Assembly: GCF_009866805.1 (NCBI RefSeq)
Contig: NZ_SIZW01000041.1
Span: 310,001 to 374,000 of the forward strand
Length of the DNA stretch: 64,000 nt
Direction: 5' to 3'
From: Schauerella aestuarii
Lineage (GTDB): Bacteria; Pseudomonadota; Gammaproteobacteria; Burkholderiales; Burkholderiaceae_B
In this document: positions 1-9,281 of the stretch, in pieces
Layout of the letters: the number at the start of each line of letters is the position of its first letter
Position numbering within the stretch: the first letter of the stretch is position 1
Notes under the pieces: model-generated
What the model saw: the letters and a program-made list of their open reading frames with translations, nothing else
Database searches by the model: none
What the model was told of the DNA's origin: nothing
Translations under genes and position numbers: made by a program

Positions 1-796
1 CCTGAAGCTTCTTCAGGTACATGGCAATGTGTTGCACCACCAGCGGCCATTCGTCCGGCGTGGGCGTATCTGCCATCGTGCCGCGGATGCGCTGGGTCAG
101 AAAGGGGTCCGATACGGCGCCGCGGCCGATCATCACGTCGGCGCAGCCACTGATGGCGCGGCACCGGGCCCAGTCGGCCACCGTCCAGACCTCGCCATTG
201 GCAATCACCGGTACCTTCACGGCGGCGGCGATGTGCGCGATCCATTCCCAGTGCGCCGGCGGGCGGTAGCCGTGATCGCGGGTACGGGCGTGCACCACGA
301 GCGCCTCGGCACCGCCGTCGGCCAGCGCCGTGGCGCAGGCCACGGCCAGCGACGTGTCCGAAACGCCCAGCCGCATTTTTGCCGTCACGGGGATGCCGGC
401 GGGCACGGCGGCGCGCACGGCGGCCACGATCCGGTGCAGCACGTCAGGCGTGGCCAGCAGCATGGCGCCGCCGCCATGCCGGTTCACGACCTTGGCGGGG
501 CAGCCGAAATTGAGATCGATGCCGTGCGGGGAAAGGGTTGCGGCGAAGGACGCATTGCGCGCCAGCCAGTCCGGGTCGCTGCCGAGCAGTTGGATCACCA
601 TCGGCGTGCCGCCCGGGGTAAAACCGCCCGCCATGATTTCGGGGCAGTCGCGCTCGTACACGCGGGCGGGCAGGAGCGATCCCGTGATGCGCACGAACTC
701 GGACACGCAGCCGTCGAAGGCACCCGTGCTCGTCAATACGTCGCGCAGCACGTAATCCGCCAGCCCCTCCATGGGGGCGAGGAAGAGGCGGCTCAT
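1..796 (-). CDS. dusC: tRNA-dihydrouridine synthase, DusC-like (3' end outside window)
   Basis: FMN-dependent reduction of uridine to dihydrouridine in tRNA (position 16 in the E. coli DusC family). The frame opens at the ATG at 796 (MSRLFLAPMEGLADYVLRD) and is still open at the left edge after 265 codons of an expected 310-330, so the C-terminal helical domain is missing. The N-terminal APMEG FMN-barrel start, the active-site loop LNFGCPAK with the catalytic Cys, the VVNRHGGGAMLL segment, the VHARTRDHGY stretch and the NGEVW and MIGRGA segments all match the Dus family. ITEFVRV-like spacing (here VSEFVRITGSLLP) favours DusC over DusA/DusB. It diverges from rsmB across about 275 bp. Confidence 0.9.
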   Translation of the reverse strand, partial: MSRLFLAPMEGLADYVLRDVLTSTGAFDGCVSEFVRITGSLLPARVYERDCPEIMAGGFTPGGTPMVIQLLGSDPDWLARNASFAATLSPHGIDLNFGCPAKVVNRHGGGAMLLATPDVLHRIVAAVRAAVPAGIPVTAKMRLGVSDTSLAVACATALADGGAEALVVHARTRDHGYRPPAHWEWIAHIAAAVKVPVIANGEVWTVADWARCRAISGCADVMIGRGAVSDPFLTQRIRGTMADTPTPDEWPLVVQHIAMYLKKLQ

Positions 797-1071
797 GCGG
801 CGAGTGGTCGCTGGGCGGGACTGACGGGCGTAGCGGCATGCGATCGGCGGCGCGCAAGCGCGGCGGCATGGGCCTTGGGCGGCAAAAACATGGCGGTGGG
901 GCGTAGGGCTCGGCGCGCGATGCGCCGGCAGCAAAAATAAGGGGCGATGCACGCACATGGCGTTCGCGGGCCCGAGTTTACCCCGATCGCGGGGTTTGGC
1001 TGCACGACCAACAGGGCAATGGCACCGGTACAACGCGTCCAGCAGTTACCATATCGATCCTAACCTGCTTT

Positions 1072-2436
1072 ATGAACACCATGTCCGACGTCGATTCTTC
1101 CCGCGCCAGCCCGCCTTTGTCCTCGCTTTTGCTCGCCACGGCCCAGGTCACGGAGGCCGTTTTGGGTGGCCAGTCGATGACGGAGGCGCTTGCCGCCGTC
1201 TCCACGCCGTCGCGGGCGGCGACGCAAGCCTTGGCGTTCCACACCATGCGGCAACTGGGCTGGGCCCGGGCCGTCAAGAATCAACTGATCGCGCGCACGC
1301 CGCCCAGCCCCTTGCTCGATGCGCTGGCCCTGGTGGCCATTGCACTGCTCAAGCCCTCGGATGCCGCCAGCAAAGCCGCCATCATCGATTTTCATACGGC
1401 GGCCATGCCGTCGTACGCGCCGCATACCGTGGTCGACCAGGCCGTGACGGCCGCCGCCAACGATGAAGAGATGGCGCGGTTCAAGGGGTTGCTCAACGGC
1501 AGCCTGCGGCGCTTCCTGCGTGAGCGCAACGACGTGCTGCGGATGATCGATCGCGATCTCGAGGCCAAGTGGAATCACCCGATGTGGTGGATCGCCCTCG
1601 TGCGCAACACCTATCCGCAGCAGTGGGAAGAAGTGCTGGCCGGGGCGCAGCGTCCCGCGCCGCTCACCCTGCGCGTCAATCGCCGCCAAGCCACGCCCGA
1701 GCAGGTCATCGCCGCGTTCGCCGAAGCCGGTGTGACGGCCGTGCCGGTGGGCGAGAGCGGTCTCATGCTCACCCAGCCGCGTCCCGTCACGCAGTTACCG
1801 GGATTCGCCGAAGGTTGGTGGTCGGTGCAGGATGCGGGCGCGCAGTTGGCTGCGCCGTTGCTGCCGCTGAAGGATGGGATGCGCGTGCTCGATGCGTGCG
1901 CGGCGCCCGGCGGTAAAACGGCGCACATGCTGGAGCTGGCCGATGTAGAGATGCTGGCGCTGGATTCGGATGCCAAGCGGCTTGCGCGCGTGACCGAAAA
2001 TCTCGATCGCCTGAAATTGAATTCGTCCAAGGTGACGGTGAAAGCCGCCAGTGCGCTCGATCTGGATAGCTGGTGGGACGGCAAGCCGTTCGACGCCGTG
2101 CTCGCCGATGTGCCGTGCACCGCGTCGGGCATCGTGCGCCGGCACCCCGATATCCGCTGGTTGCGTCGTCAGGACGACGTGGCGCGCACTGCCACGCTGC
2201 AGAGCCGCATGACCGATGCCCTGTGGCGCACCGTTGCGCCCGGCGGTCATATGCTTTACGTCACGTGCTCGATCTTTCCGGCCGAAGGCGCGCGTCAGGC
2301 GGCCGCGTTCTCGCGTCGTCATGCCGATGCCGAACGTTTGAATGCGCCCGGTCAATTGCTGCCGATTGCTGCGGAAGCAACAGCCGAAACACAGCGCGAC
2401 GGTTTTTTCTACGCCCTGTTTGCCAAGCAGTCCTGA
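1072..2436 (+). CDS. rsmB: 16S rRNA (cytosine(967)-C5)-methyltransferase RsmB
   Basis: SAM-dependent m5C methyltransferase of 16S rRNA, 454 residues. The N-terminal third is an NusB-like RNA-binding helical domain. The SAM loop is at about residues 272-285 (DACAAPGGKTAHML). Motif IV, with the PC dipeptide, is near 346-350 (DVPCTASG), followed by RRHPDIRW. Motif VI with the TCS cysteine is near 397-400 (VTCSIFPAEG). Both cysteines used by this family are present. The second ATG at 1081 is an alternative start; neither has a strong Shine-Dalgarno. It leads a run of same-strand genes (DUF4390, ntrY-like, ntrX-like). A fused Fmt partner is not nearby. Confidence 0.93.
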   Translation: MNTMSDVDSSRASPPLSSLLLATAQVTEAVLGGQSMTEALAAVSTPSRAATQALAFHTMRQLGWARAVKNQLIARTPPSPLLDALALVAIALLKPSDAASKAAIIDFHTAAMPSYAPHTVVDQAVTAAANDEEMARFKGLLNGSLRRFLRERNDVLRMIDRDLEAKWNHPMWWIALVRNTYPQQWEEVLAGAQRPAPLTLRVNRRQATPEQVIAAFAEAGVTAVPVGESGLMLTQPRPVTQLPGFAEGWWSVQDAGAQLAAPLLPLKDGMRVLDACAAPGGKTAHMLELADVEMLALDSDAKRLARVTENLDRLKLNSSKVTVKAASALDLDSWWDGKPFDAVLADVPCTASGIVRRHPDIRWLRRQDDVARTATLQSRMTDALWRTVAPGGHMLYVTCSIFPAEGARQAAAFSRRHADAERLNAPGQLLPIAAEATAETQRDGFFYALFAKQS

Positions 2437-2477
2437 ATCGCCAAGAATAGGACTCGATCCTTACGTCACCCCAGCCG

Positions 2478-3053
2478 ATGATGTTGCGCCTGTTGCTCGT
2501 GTTGATGCTGCTCTGCTCGCCCTTTCTCGGCGAGCCTGCTCAGGCCGCCTCGCCGGCCGTCACGCGCATCGAGCCCCGCATCGAGCGGGATCGGCTGCTG
2601 ATCGACGCCGATGTCGATTTCGAGCTCAACAATCAGTTGCGCGATGCGGCGCAGCGCGGCGTGCCGCTGTATTTCACGGCCGATGCGATCATCACGCGCC
2701 ATCGCTGGTGGTGGTTCGATCGCACCGAGGTGGATACGCAGATGACCTGGCGCATCGTCTACAACGCGTTGACGCGGCAGTGGCGCGTGGGCGTGGGCGA
2801 ATTGACGCTGCCGGTATCGTCGCTGGACGATGCCATGGATGTGATGCGGCGCATCCGCAATTGGGACGTCGGCAGCACCGAGGGGCTCGACGTGGGCACC
2901 CATTACACCGGGCAGATGCGCTTGCGCCTGGACACGGCGCTGTTGCCGCGGCCCTTTCAGGTGAATGCACTGAATAACAGTTCCTGGACTCCCGCGACGC
3001 CGTGGGCCGAATTCGAATTCTCGATTTCCTCCAAGCAGGACGGGGCGCAATGA
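2478..3053 (+). CDS. DUF4390 domain-containing exported protein
   Basis: 191 residues. The N-terminus is a clear signal peptide (MMLRLLLVLMLLCSPFLG, cleavage after about AQA), so the product is periplasmic or secreted. The rest is a beta-rich DUF4390 domain with a conserved-looking RHRWWWFDR segment, a WRIVYNALTRQW stretch and a WVPA-like end (SWTPATPWAEFEF). No catalytic residues can be assigned. Its stop overlaps the start of the downstream NtrY-like kinase in an ATGA (3050-3053), implying translational coupling. Family knowledge: DUF4390 genes commonly sit directly before ntrY-type kinases in betaproteobacteria, so a role in sensing or modulating that kinase is plausible but not shown. Confidence 0.85.
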   Translation: MMLRLLLVLMLLCSPFLGEPAQAASPAVTRIEPRIERDRLLIDADVDFELNNQLRDAAQRGVPLYFTADAIITRHRWWWFDRTEVDTQMTWRIVYNALTRQWRVGVGELTLPVSSLDDAMDVMRRIRNWDVGSTEGLDVGTHYTGQMRLRLDTALLPRPFQVNALNNSSWTPATPWAEFEFSISSKQDGAQ

Positions 3054-5365
3054 AGCGCCTGCTCAATATCGCTTTTGTGATTGGCGGGTTGAGCGGCCTG
3101 ATGCTGCTGGGGCTGCTGGCGTGGTCCACTGGCAATGCCTCGCGGTTCGCGCAGTACTACGACGTGCTGTTGATCCTGAACGGCGTGTTCGCCACCGCGA
3201 TGTTCCTGTGGGTGGTGTCGCTGATCGTCAAGCTGGCGCGGCAGATTCGCAGGCGCCAGTTCGGCGCGCGCCTCACTGCCCGTTTTGCGCTCGCCTTCGC
3301 CCTGGTGGGCGTGGTGCCGGGCGCGTTGATCTACGTGGTGTCGGTGCAGTTCATGTCGCGCTCGATCGAGTCGTGGTTCAACGTACGGGTCGATAGTGCG
3401 CTCGAAGCCGGCTTGAACCTGGGGCGCGCCGCGCTGGATTCGCTCCTGGCCGATCTGGATGCCCGGGGCAAATCCATGGCCAATGAATTGGGCAATACGC
3501 CCGATAGCGAACTGGCGACTGTGCTCACGCGGCTGCGCAACGCGAACGGCATCCAGGATGCACTGATCTTTACCGGTGCCGGACGCGCCGTCGCCTTCTC
3601 GACCAATCAGTACGGTCAGTTGTTGCCTGAAGTGCCGCCTTCCACCGTGCTCAATCAGTTGCGGGTGGCGCGCGGCTATTCGCAGGCCGAAGCGGACGAG
3701 CCCAACGATCTCGACAACGATGGCGGCCTGCATCTGCGGGTGATTTTGCCGCTGCCGGCGCCGGCGCGTTTCGACAGCCTCATCGGCGCGGCAGCCGAGC
3801 CGCGCTGGTTGCAACTGGTGCAGCCGGTGCCCGAGCAGATCGCCCGCAATGCCAACCGCGTGCAGCAGGGCTTCCGCGATTATCAGGAGCTTGCGCTCTC
3901 CCGCCTGGGCCTGCGCAAGCTTTACGGCATCACGCTCACCCTGGCGCTGATGATGGCGGTGTTTTCCGCGATTGCGGTCGCGCTGTCGTTGTCGAAGCGG
4001 CTCGTGCGCCCCTTGTTGCGCCTGGCCGGCGGCACGCAGGCGGTCGGGGTGGGTGACTACACGCCATTGCCCGAGCCTCCGGCGCGCGACGAGGTGGGCC
4101 AGTTGACGCGGTCTTTCAATGCGATGACGCGTCAGCTGGACGAGGCGCGCCGCATGGTGGAAACCAATCGCCAGCAACTGCTGCGGTCCAACGTCTATCT
4201 CGAGAATGTGCTGTCCAACCTGTCGTCGGGCGTGCTGGTGTTCGACGAAGGATTTCGCGTGACCACGGTCAATCAGGGCGCGCAGGATATCCTGCAGGCC
4301 GATCTGCGCCATGTGATCGGCCGTCCGCTCGAAACGGCCGACGGCATGCTGTCGTTTGCCGGCGTGGTGCGCGAGGCGTTTGCGGCCCACAGCGCCGTCG
4401 GTTCGGAGCGTCAGCACTGGCAGCAGCAGTTCGAGATCACGATCACGCCTACCGGCGCCGACGATACGGTGCAGATGCTCACGTTGCTTGCACGCGGCAG
4501 CCATCTGCGCGTGGATGGCCGGGGCAACGGGTATCTGGTGGTGTTCGATGACATTACCGAGGTGATCTCGGCCAACCGCACCGTGGCCTGGGGCGAAGTC
4601 GCCCGCCGCCTCGCGCATGAGATCAAGAATCCGCTTACCCCGATTCAGTTGTCGGCCGAGCGTCTGGCCATGAAGCTGGCCGATAAACTCGCTCCTGCCG
4701 ATGCGCAGATGCTGGCCCGTTCGACCAACACCATCGTCAACCAGGTCGCTTCGCTCAAGCATATGGTGGACGACTTCCGCGAATTTGCGCGCACGCCGCC
4801 CGCCGTGATGCAGCAGATCGATTTCAATGCGTTGGTGGCCGATGTGCTGGCCTTGTACGGCTGGGATCCGGTCGACGGCCATGCGCGTGAAGGTGAGAAG
4901 GTTCTGCCGCTCGAAGTGGAGCTGGCACCGGAATTGCCTACGATCGAAGGCGACCCGACGCAATTGCGTCAGGTCATCCACAATTTATTGAGCAATGCGC
5001 GCGATGCACTGGTCGATCGTCCCGATGTGGGACTGGTGCGGGTGACGACGCGTTTGGTCGATAGCGATCCGGCCGATTCGGCGGCACCGCAGGCTGTGCG
5101 TTTTACCGTGATGGACAATGGCCCTGGGTTTTCGTCCAAGGTCATGCAACGGGTGTTCGAGCCGTACGTAACCACGAAATCCCACGGTACTGGGTTAGGA
5201 TTGGCTATTGTGCGCAAGATTGTGGAAGAACACGGGGGAAGAATCGATGTCGCCAACCGCCGCGAAGGCGGTGCGCGAGTCTCGGTTCTATTGACACGAC
5301 TCGCGGTGCCAGGCAGCGTTCTGGACGGGAACCCGCAAGATCGGGATAATGCGGCTACGCAATAG
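3050..5365 (+). CDS. ntrY: NtrY-like sensor histidine kinase
   Basis: Membrane histidine kinase, 771 residues from the ATG at 3050. N-terminal hydrophobic helices lie at about 5-27, 40-62 and 83-103. A periplasmic/sensor stretch and a further helix near 300-325 precede a HAMP-like linker (SKRLVRPLLRLAGG) and a PAS region (VLENVLSNLSSGVLVFDEGF). The H-box is RRLAHEIKNPLTPIQLSAER with the phospho-acceptor His at residue 523. The N-box is QLRQVIHNLLSNARDAL, and the G-boxes are MDNGPGF and GTGLGLAIVRKIVEEHGG. The NPLTP context is typical of the NtrB/NtrY group. A longer reading from 3002 is possible but would overlap DUF4390 coding. The cognate regulator follows 11 bp after the stop. Confidence 0.92.
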   Translation: MKRLLNIAFVIGGLSGLMLLGLLAWSTGNASRFAQYYDVLLILNGVFATAMFLWVVSLIVKLARQIRRRQFGARLTARFALAFALVGVVPGALIYVVSVQFMSRSIESWFNVRVDSALEAGLNLGRAALDSLLADLDARGKSMANELGNTPDSELATVLTRLRNANGIQDALIFTGAGRAVAFSTNQYGQLLPEVPPSTVLNQLRVARGYSQAEADEPNDLDNDGGLHLRVILPLPAPARFDSLIGAAAEPRWLQLVQPVPEQIARNANRVQQGFRDYQELALSRLGLRKLYGITLTLALMMAVFSAIAVALSLSKRLVRPLLRLAGGTQAVGVGDYTPLPEPPARDEVGQLTRSFNAMTRQLDEARRMVETNRQQLLRSNVYLENVLSNLSSGVLVFDEGFRVTTVNQGAQDILQADLRHVIGRPLETADGMLSFAGVVREAFAAHSAVGSERQHWQQQFEITITPTGADDTVQMLTLLARGSHLRVDGRGNGYLVVFDDITEVISANRTVAWGEVARRLAHEIKNPLTPIQLSAERLAMKLADKLAPADAQMLARSTNTIVNQVASLKHMVDDFREFARTPPAVMQQIDFNALVADVLALYGWDPVDGHAREGEKVLPLEVELAPELPTIEGDPTQLRQVIHNLLSNARDALVDRPDVGLVRVTTRLVDSDPADSAAPQAVRFTVMDNGPGFSSKVMQRVFEPYVTTKSHGTGLGLAIVRKIVEEHGGRIDVANRREGGARVSVLLTRLAVPGSVLDGNPQDRDNAATQ

Positions 5366-5376
5366 GTGGACGGTTT

Positions 5377-6078
5377 ATGGCCAGAATTCTGGTGGTTGAC
5401 GACGAAGTTGGGATTCGAGAGCTTTTGTCGGAAATTCTCTACGACGAAGGGCACACAGTCGAGCTCGCCGAAAACGCTGCGCAAGCGCGCACTGCGCGGC
5501 TGCGTGCGCGTCCGGATCTGGTGCTGCTCGATATCTGGATGCCGGATACCGACGGGGTCAGCCTGCTGAAAGAGTGGGGCTCGCAAGGGCTGCTCGATAT
5601 GCCCGTCATCATGATGAGCGGCCACGCCACCATCGATACCGCCGTCGAAGCCACACGTATCGGCGCCATGGACTTTCTTGAAAAGCCCATCACGCTGCAA
5701 CGTCTGCTCAAGACCATCGCGTCCGGGCTGGCGAGGGGGCGGGCACCGCAAGCCGTGGCGGCCACGCCGGTATTTGCACCGGCAGCGCTAGCGGCCAGTG
5801 CGGCGGATACCGATCGTCCGGTCACCATTCCGGCCGCCGCGCCCGCGGTGCCCGAAGATACGTCGCCCAATGCCACCGGGTCGCTCGGCAGCATTTCGCT
5901 CGATCAGCCGCTGCGCGACGCGCGCGACGAATTCGAGCGCATCTATTTCGAGTATCACCTGGGCCGCGAAAATCACAGCATGACGCGCGTGTCCGAGAAA
6001 ACGGGTCTTGAGCGTACCCATCTGTATCGCAAGCTCAAACAACTGGGTATCGAGTCGGCGCGCAAGCGGAACGCATGA
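5377..6078 (+). CDS. ntrX: Short NtrX-like response regulator (REC + Fis-type HTH, no AAA+ domain)
   Basis: 233-residue response regulator, partner of the upstream NtrY-like kinase. The receiver domain at 1-120 has the acidic pair D8/D9, phospho-acceptor D52 (LLDIWMPDTDG), S80 and K102 (EKPI). Residues about 120-180 are an Ala/Pro-rich linker. The C-terminus (RENHSMTRVSEKTGLERTHL, continuing YRKLKQLGI) is a Fis-type helix-turn-helix. Classical NtrX carries a sigma-54 AAA+ domain of about 240 residues between these parts; it is absent, with no GAFTGA or Walker motif. The protein is therefore expected to work without sigma-54 activation. RBS AGGTGGA at 5364-5370. Its stop overlaps trkA (ATGA). 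Confidence 0.88.
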   Translation: MARILVVDDEVGIRELLSEILYDEGHTVELAENAAQARTARLRARPDLVLLDIWMPDTDGVSLLKEWGSQGLLDMPVIMMSGHATIDTAVEATRIGAMDFLEKPITLQRLLKTIASGLARGRAPQAVAATPVFAPAALAASAADTDRPVTIPAAAPAVPEDTSPNATGSLGSISLDQPLRDARDEFERIYFEYHLGRENHSMTRVSEKTGLERTHLYRKLKQLGIESARKRNA

Positions 6079-7454
6079 AGGTGTTGATCATGGGCGCTGG
6101 CCGAGTCGGGTCCAGCGTCGCCGAGAATCTGGTGTCCGAGCAAAACGACATCACGATCATCGACGCCAATCCAACTGATCTGCAGTATCTCCAGGAACGC
6201 TTCGATCTGCGTGCCGTCCATGGCGACGGCACGCAGGTGTCGGTGCTGCGCAGCGCCGGCATCGAGGATGCGGATCTGTTCATCGCCTGTGCGGCTTCGG
6301 ACTCTGCCAATCTGGTGGCGTGCAGGATCGCCCGGCAATTGTTCAATGTGCCGCGCCGCATTGCGCGTATCCGATCGCCGGAGTTTGCCGAGCACGACAT
6401 GCTGATGGGTGACGACGGCTTTTGCATCGACGCCCTGATCAGCCCCGAGCGCAGCGTCAGCAACTATCTGCATAGCCTGATCGAGTTTCCGGAAGCCCTG
6501 CAAGTGGTGGAGTTTGCCCATGGCCGTGTGAGCGTGATCACGGCGCGGGTGGAAACCGGCAGCCCGATGGCGAATCACTCGTTGAATTCGCTGCGTGAAG
6601 TGTTCCCCGACGTGACCGCACGCGTGGTCGACGTACTGCGCAATGGCCGCCAGATTCAAACCGGTCCCGACGTGGTGATCGTGCCGGGCGACGAAGTGAT
6701 TCTGGTGGTCGATACCCGCCACGCCCGCAAAGCGGTGCGGCAGCTGCGCGATGGCGAGAAAAGCGTGCGCCGCGTCATGATCGCCGGCGGCGGCAATATC
6801 GGGATGCGCCTCGCCAAGCAACTGGCGCAGGAAAAATACAGTGTGCGCCTGATCGAGCGCAGCCCGGTGCGCTGCGAGTATCTCGCTGCCAATCTGCCCG
6901 ACAGCGTGCTGGTGCTGCAGGGCAACGGTACCGACGAGGCGCTGCTCGCGCGCGAGAACATCGACGATATGGACACGTTTCTGGCGCTCACCAGCGACGA
7001 TGAAGACAACATCATGTCGTCGCTGCTCGCCAAGCGGCTGGGCGCGCGCAAGGTGATTGCGCTGATCAACCGCCAGGCATACGGCGAGTTGATGCAGGGC
7101 AGCCTGATCGATATCGCGGTGTCGCCCTCGCAGGCCACCATGAGCGAGATTCTGCAGCATGTGCGCCGGGGCGATGTCGTGGCGGTACATCGGTTGCGGC
7201 AAGGCGTGGCCGAGGCGCTCGAGGCGATCGCGCACGGCGATCGCAAGAGTTCGCGTGTGGTGGGCCGTCGGGTGCGCGAGATCCGCCTGCCCAAGGGAGC
7301 GGCCATCGGCGCGATCGTGCGGGGTGACGAGATCTTGATGCCGGATGACGATACGGTGATTGCGTCGGACGATCATGTGATCGTATTTGTGCCCAGCCGC
7401 GATCAGATGGCCCAGGTCGAAAAGCTGTTCCAGGTTTCGGCCTCATTCTTCTAA
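6075..7454 (+). CDS. trkA: Trk system potassium transporter TrkA
   Basis: Cytoplasmic NAD(H)-binding gating subunit of the Trk K+ uptake channel, 459 residues as in E. coli (458). It has two tandem RCK units. The first begins with the Rossmann fingerprint IMGAGRVGSSVAENL and the second, near residue 235, with IAGGGNIGMRLAKQL. Each is followed by a TrkA_C lobe. The ATG overlaps the stop of the NtrX-like gene (6075-6078), so it is probably translated from the ntrYX message. The diguanylate cyclase starts 21 bp after its stop, and the matching channel subunit trkH is the next gene but one. Confidence 0.95.
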   Translation: MKVLIMGAGRVGSSVAENLVSEQNDITIIDANPTDLQYLQERFDLRAVHGDGTQVSVLRSAGIEDADLFIACAASDSANLVACRIARQLFNVPRRIARIRSPEFAEHDMLMGDDGFCIDALISPERSVSNYLHSLIEFPEALQVVEFAHGRVSVITARVETGSPMANHSLNSLREVFPDVTARVVDVLRNGRQIQTGPDVVIVPGDEVILVVDTRHARKAVRQLRDGEKSVRRVMIAGGGNIGMRLAKQLAQEKYSVRLIERSPVRCEYLAANLPDSVLVLQGNGTDEALLARENIDDMDTFLALTSDDEDNIMSSLLAKRLGARKVIALINRQAYGELMQGSLIDIAVSPSQATMSEILQHVRRGDVVAVHRLRQGVAEALEAIAHGDRKSSRVVGRRVREIRLPKGAAIGAIVRGDEILMPDDDTVIASDDHVIVFVPSRDQMAQVEKLFQVSASFF

Positions 7455-7475
7455 GTCCGCGTCGAGCGCGCAATC

Positions 7476-9281
7476 ATGGCAAGCCTCTTGTCCCTTCGCG
7501 ATACCACCCTCACGGTGCGCCAGAAACTATGGATGGGCACGGGCCTCATCACGGTCTGTGCCTGCTCGCTCGGGTTCTGGCTGATCTGGCTGGGCTATGC
7601 CGACTACCGCCGTACCGACGACAGCCGGGCCAACATGGCGCTGTTTCGGGCCGCCATCCTGGCGTCGGACGCGGTGTCATCCGAACGCTCGCCAGGCAAC
7701 GAGGCCATCAGCGAAACGGGCGACGCGACGGACGAAGCGTTGCGCCGGCTCGAGGCTGCGCGGCTGCAGAGCGATCTGGCGCTGGATGAGCTGGCCAATC
7801 GCTGGAACGATGTGGTCGGCATTCGGTTGCCGAGCGCCGATGCACAGTTCGAGAAGGTGCGGGCGAGCCTGGAAGCGGCCCGCCGCGAAGTCGATTTTCA
7901 AGCGCATCTGCCGCGCGAGACGCGCGAGCAATCCGGTGTCGAGGCCTCCGTGGTGGGCATGTTTGCCGTGGTCGATGCACTGCAGCCGGTGATCGTCGAG
8001 GCCGGGCAACGCCTCTTTCGCACCGATCCCGCCATGGCCGATGCCGTCGTGCTGACGTCGATGCTGGCACGCATGCGTGAATATGCCGACCGGATTTCGG
8101 GCAAGTTGCTGGCGCCGATGGTGACCGATAGCGCCATGTCGCTGGGACGTCAGATTGACCTGGGCGAGATGATGGGCCGGGTCGTGCAGACCTGGGACTA
8201 TGTGTCGTTCATGCTGCAGCTGTACCGCGAAGACGAACACATCGGTGAGAGCTATCGCCAGGTCGCCACGAAGTATTTTGGCGAGGGCCACGTCCTCATC
8301 GAGACGATGATTCGCGAAGGCCGGGGGCGCGGTAATTATTCCATCGGCAGCGCCGAGTTCACGCGCCGCATGGTGCCTTACGTCGAAGAAATCGAAAACC
8401 TGCGGGACGCGATTTTTGCGCTCAACAGCGCGCAGATCCAGCAAGCCCTCGACGACGCGCGCTGGCGCATGTGGGCGTCGGCCCTTATCACCTTCGCGAT
8501 CCTGGCGGTGCTGCTTGCCGCCCTTGTGATCAGCCACCGCGGCGTGTTTGGACCGTTGCTCTATGCGCGCGACGAGATCGTCGCCCTGGCGCGCGACGGG
8601 GGCGGGCATGCCCTGCCGCCACGTCCCACGGGAAGCGCCGAGATCCAGGCGCTTTTCGGTGCGCTCGATATCCTGCGCGCCACGCAACGCCGCCGCGAAC
8701 GGCTCGAGAAAGAGCGCGAGTTGCTCTCGGTGCACTTGAAGCAGCAGGCACAGACGGATGCGCTCACCGAATTGCAGAATCGCCGCGCGCTCGAGATGAT
8801 CGGCCAGAATCTGGCGCAGTATTCGCCGCACGAGGCGGCGCTGGCGGGACTGATCCTGCTGGATGTGGATCATTTCAAGGCCGTCAACGATGCGCACGGT
8901 CATCCCGTGGGCGACGTGGTGCTGCAGCAGGTGGCGCAGACCCTGAAAGCCCAGTGCGGCGAGGCGGATATCGTGGCGCGCTACGGCGGTGAAGAATTCG
9001 CCGTGCTCGTGTTGGACACCAATGTGATCGCCATTGGAATACTGGCCGAAAGGATTCGCGAGGCGTGCGAGCAACTGGTCATCCCGGTGAAGGACGACGT
9101 GCGCGTGCAATTGACGGTCAGCGCCGGTGCGGTCGTCGGCCAGCGTGGACTGGACAGTTGGCAGCCTCTGGTTGAACTCGCGGACGCCGCGCTCTATCGC
9201 GCCAAGCGGGCCGGGCGCAATCGGGTGGTGGTCGATCCGGGTGTGGACGCCGGTCAGGCTTTCAAACGGGGACGGGTATGA
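7476..9281 (+). CDS. Membrane-anchored GGDEF diguanylate cyclase within the trk operon
   Basis: 601 residues. A transmembrane helix lies at about 20-42 and a second at about 330-353 (SALITFAILAVLLAALVI). Between them is a roughly 280-residue helical, presumably periplasmic, sensor region that I cannot assign to a named family. A short linker/coiled coil leads to a C-terminal GGDEF domain with DVDHFKAVND and the active loop GGEEF at residues 504-508, so cyclic-di-GMP synthesis is expected. The inhibitory RxxD site, normally just upstream, reads GEAD (495-498) and is therefore absent. Its stop overlaps the trkH start (ATGA at 9278-9281), indicating coupled translation with the potassium channel. 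Confidence 0.9.
   Translation: MASLLSLRDTTLTVRQKLWMGTGLITVCACSLGFWLIWLGYADYRRTDDSRANMALFRAAILASDAVSSERSPGNEAISETGDATDEALRRLEAARLQSDLALDELANRWNDVVGIRLPSADAQFEKVRASLEAARREVDFQAHLPRETREQSGVEASVVGMFAVVDALQPVIVEAGQRLFRTDPAMADAVVLTSMLARMREYADRISGKLLAPMVTDSAMSLGRQIDLGEMMGRVVQTWDYVSFMLQLYREDEHIGESYRQVATKYFGEGHVLIETMIREGRGRGNYSIGSAEFTRRMVPYVEEIENLRDAIFALNSAQIQQALDDARWRMWASALITFAILAVLLAALVISHRGVFGPLLYARDEIVALARDGGGHALPPRPTGSAEIQALFGALDILRATQRRRERLEKERELLSVHLKQQAQTDALTELQNRRALEMIGQNLAQYSPHEAALAGLILLDVDHFKAVNDAHGHPVGDVVLQQVAQTLKAQCGEADIVARYGGEEFAVLVLDTNVIAIGILAERIREACEQLVIPVKDDVRVQLTVSAGAVVGQRGLDSWQPLVELADAALYRAKRAGRNRVVVDPGVDAGQAFKRGRV

Noticed and set aside
2957-4981. A 674-codon minus-strand open frame opposite ntrY
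   Set aside because: Antisense shadow of a clear histidine kinase gene.
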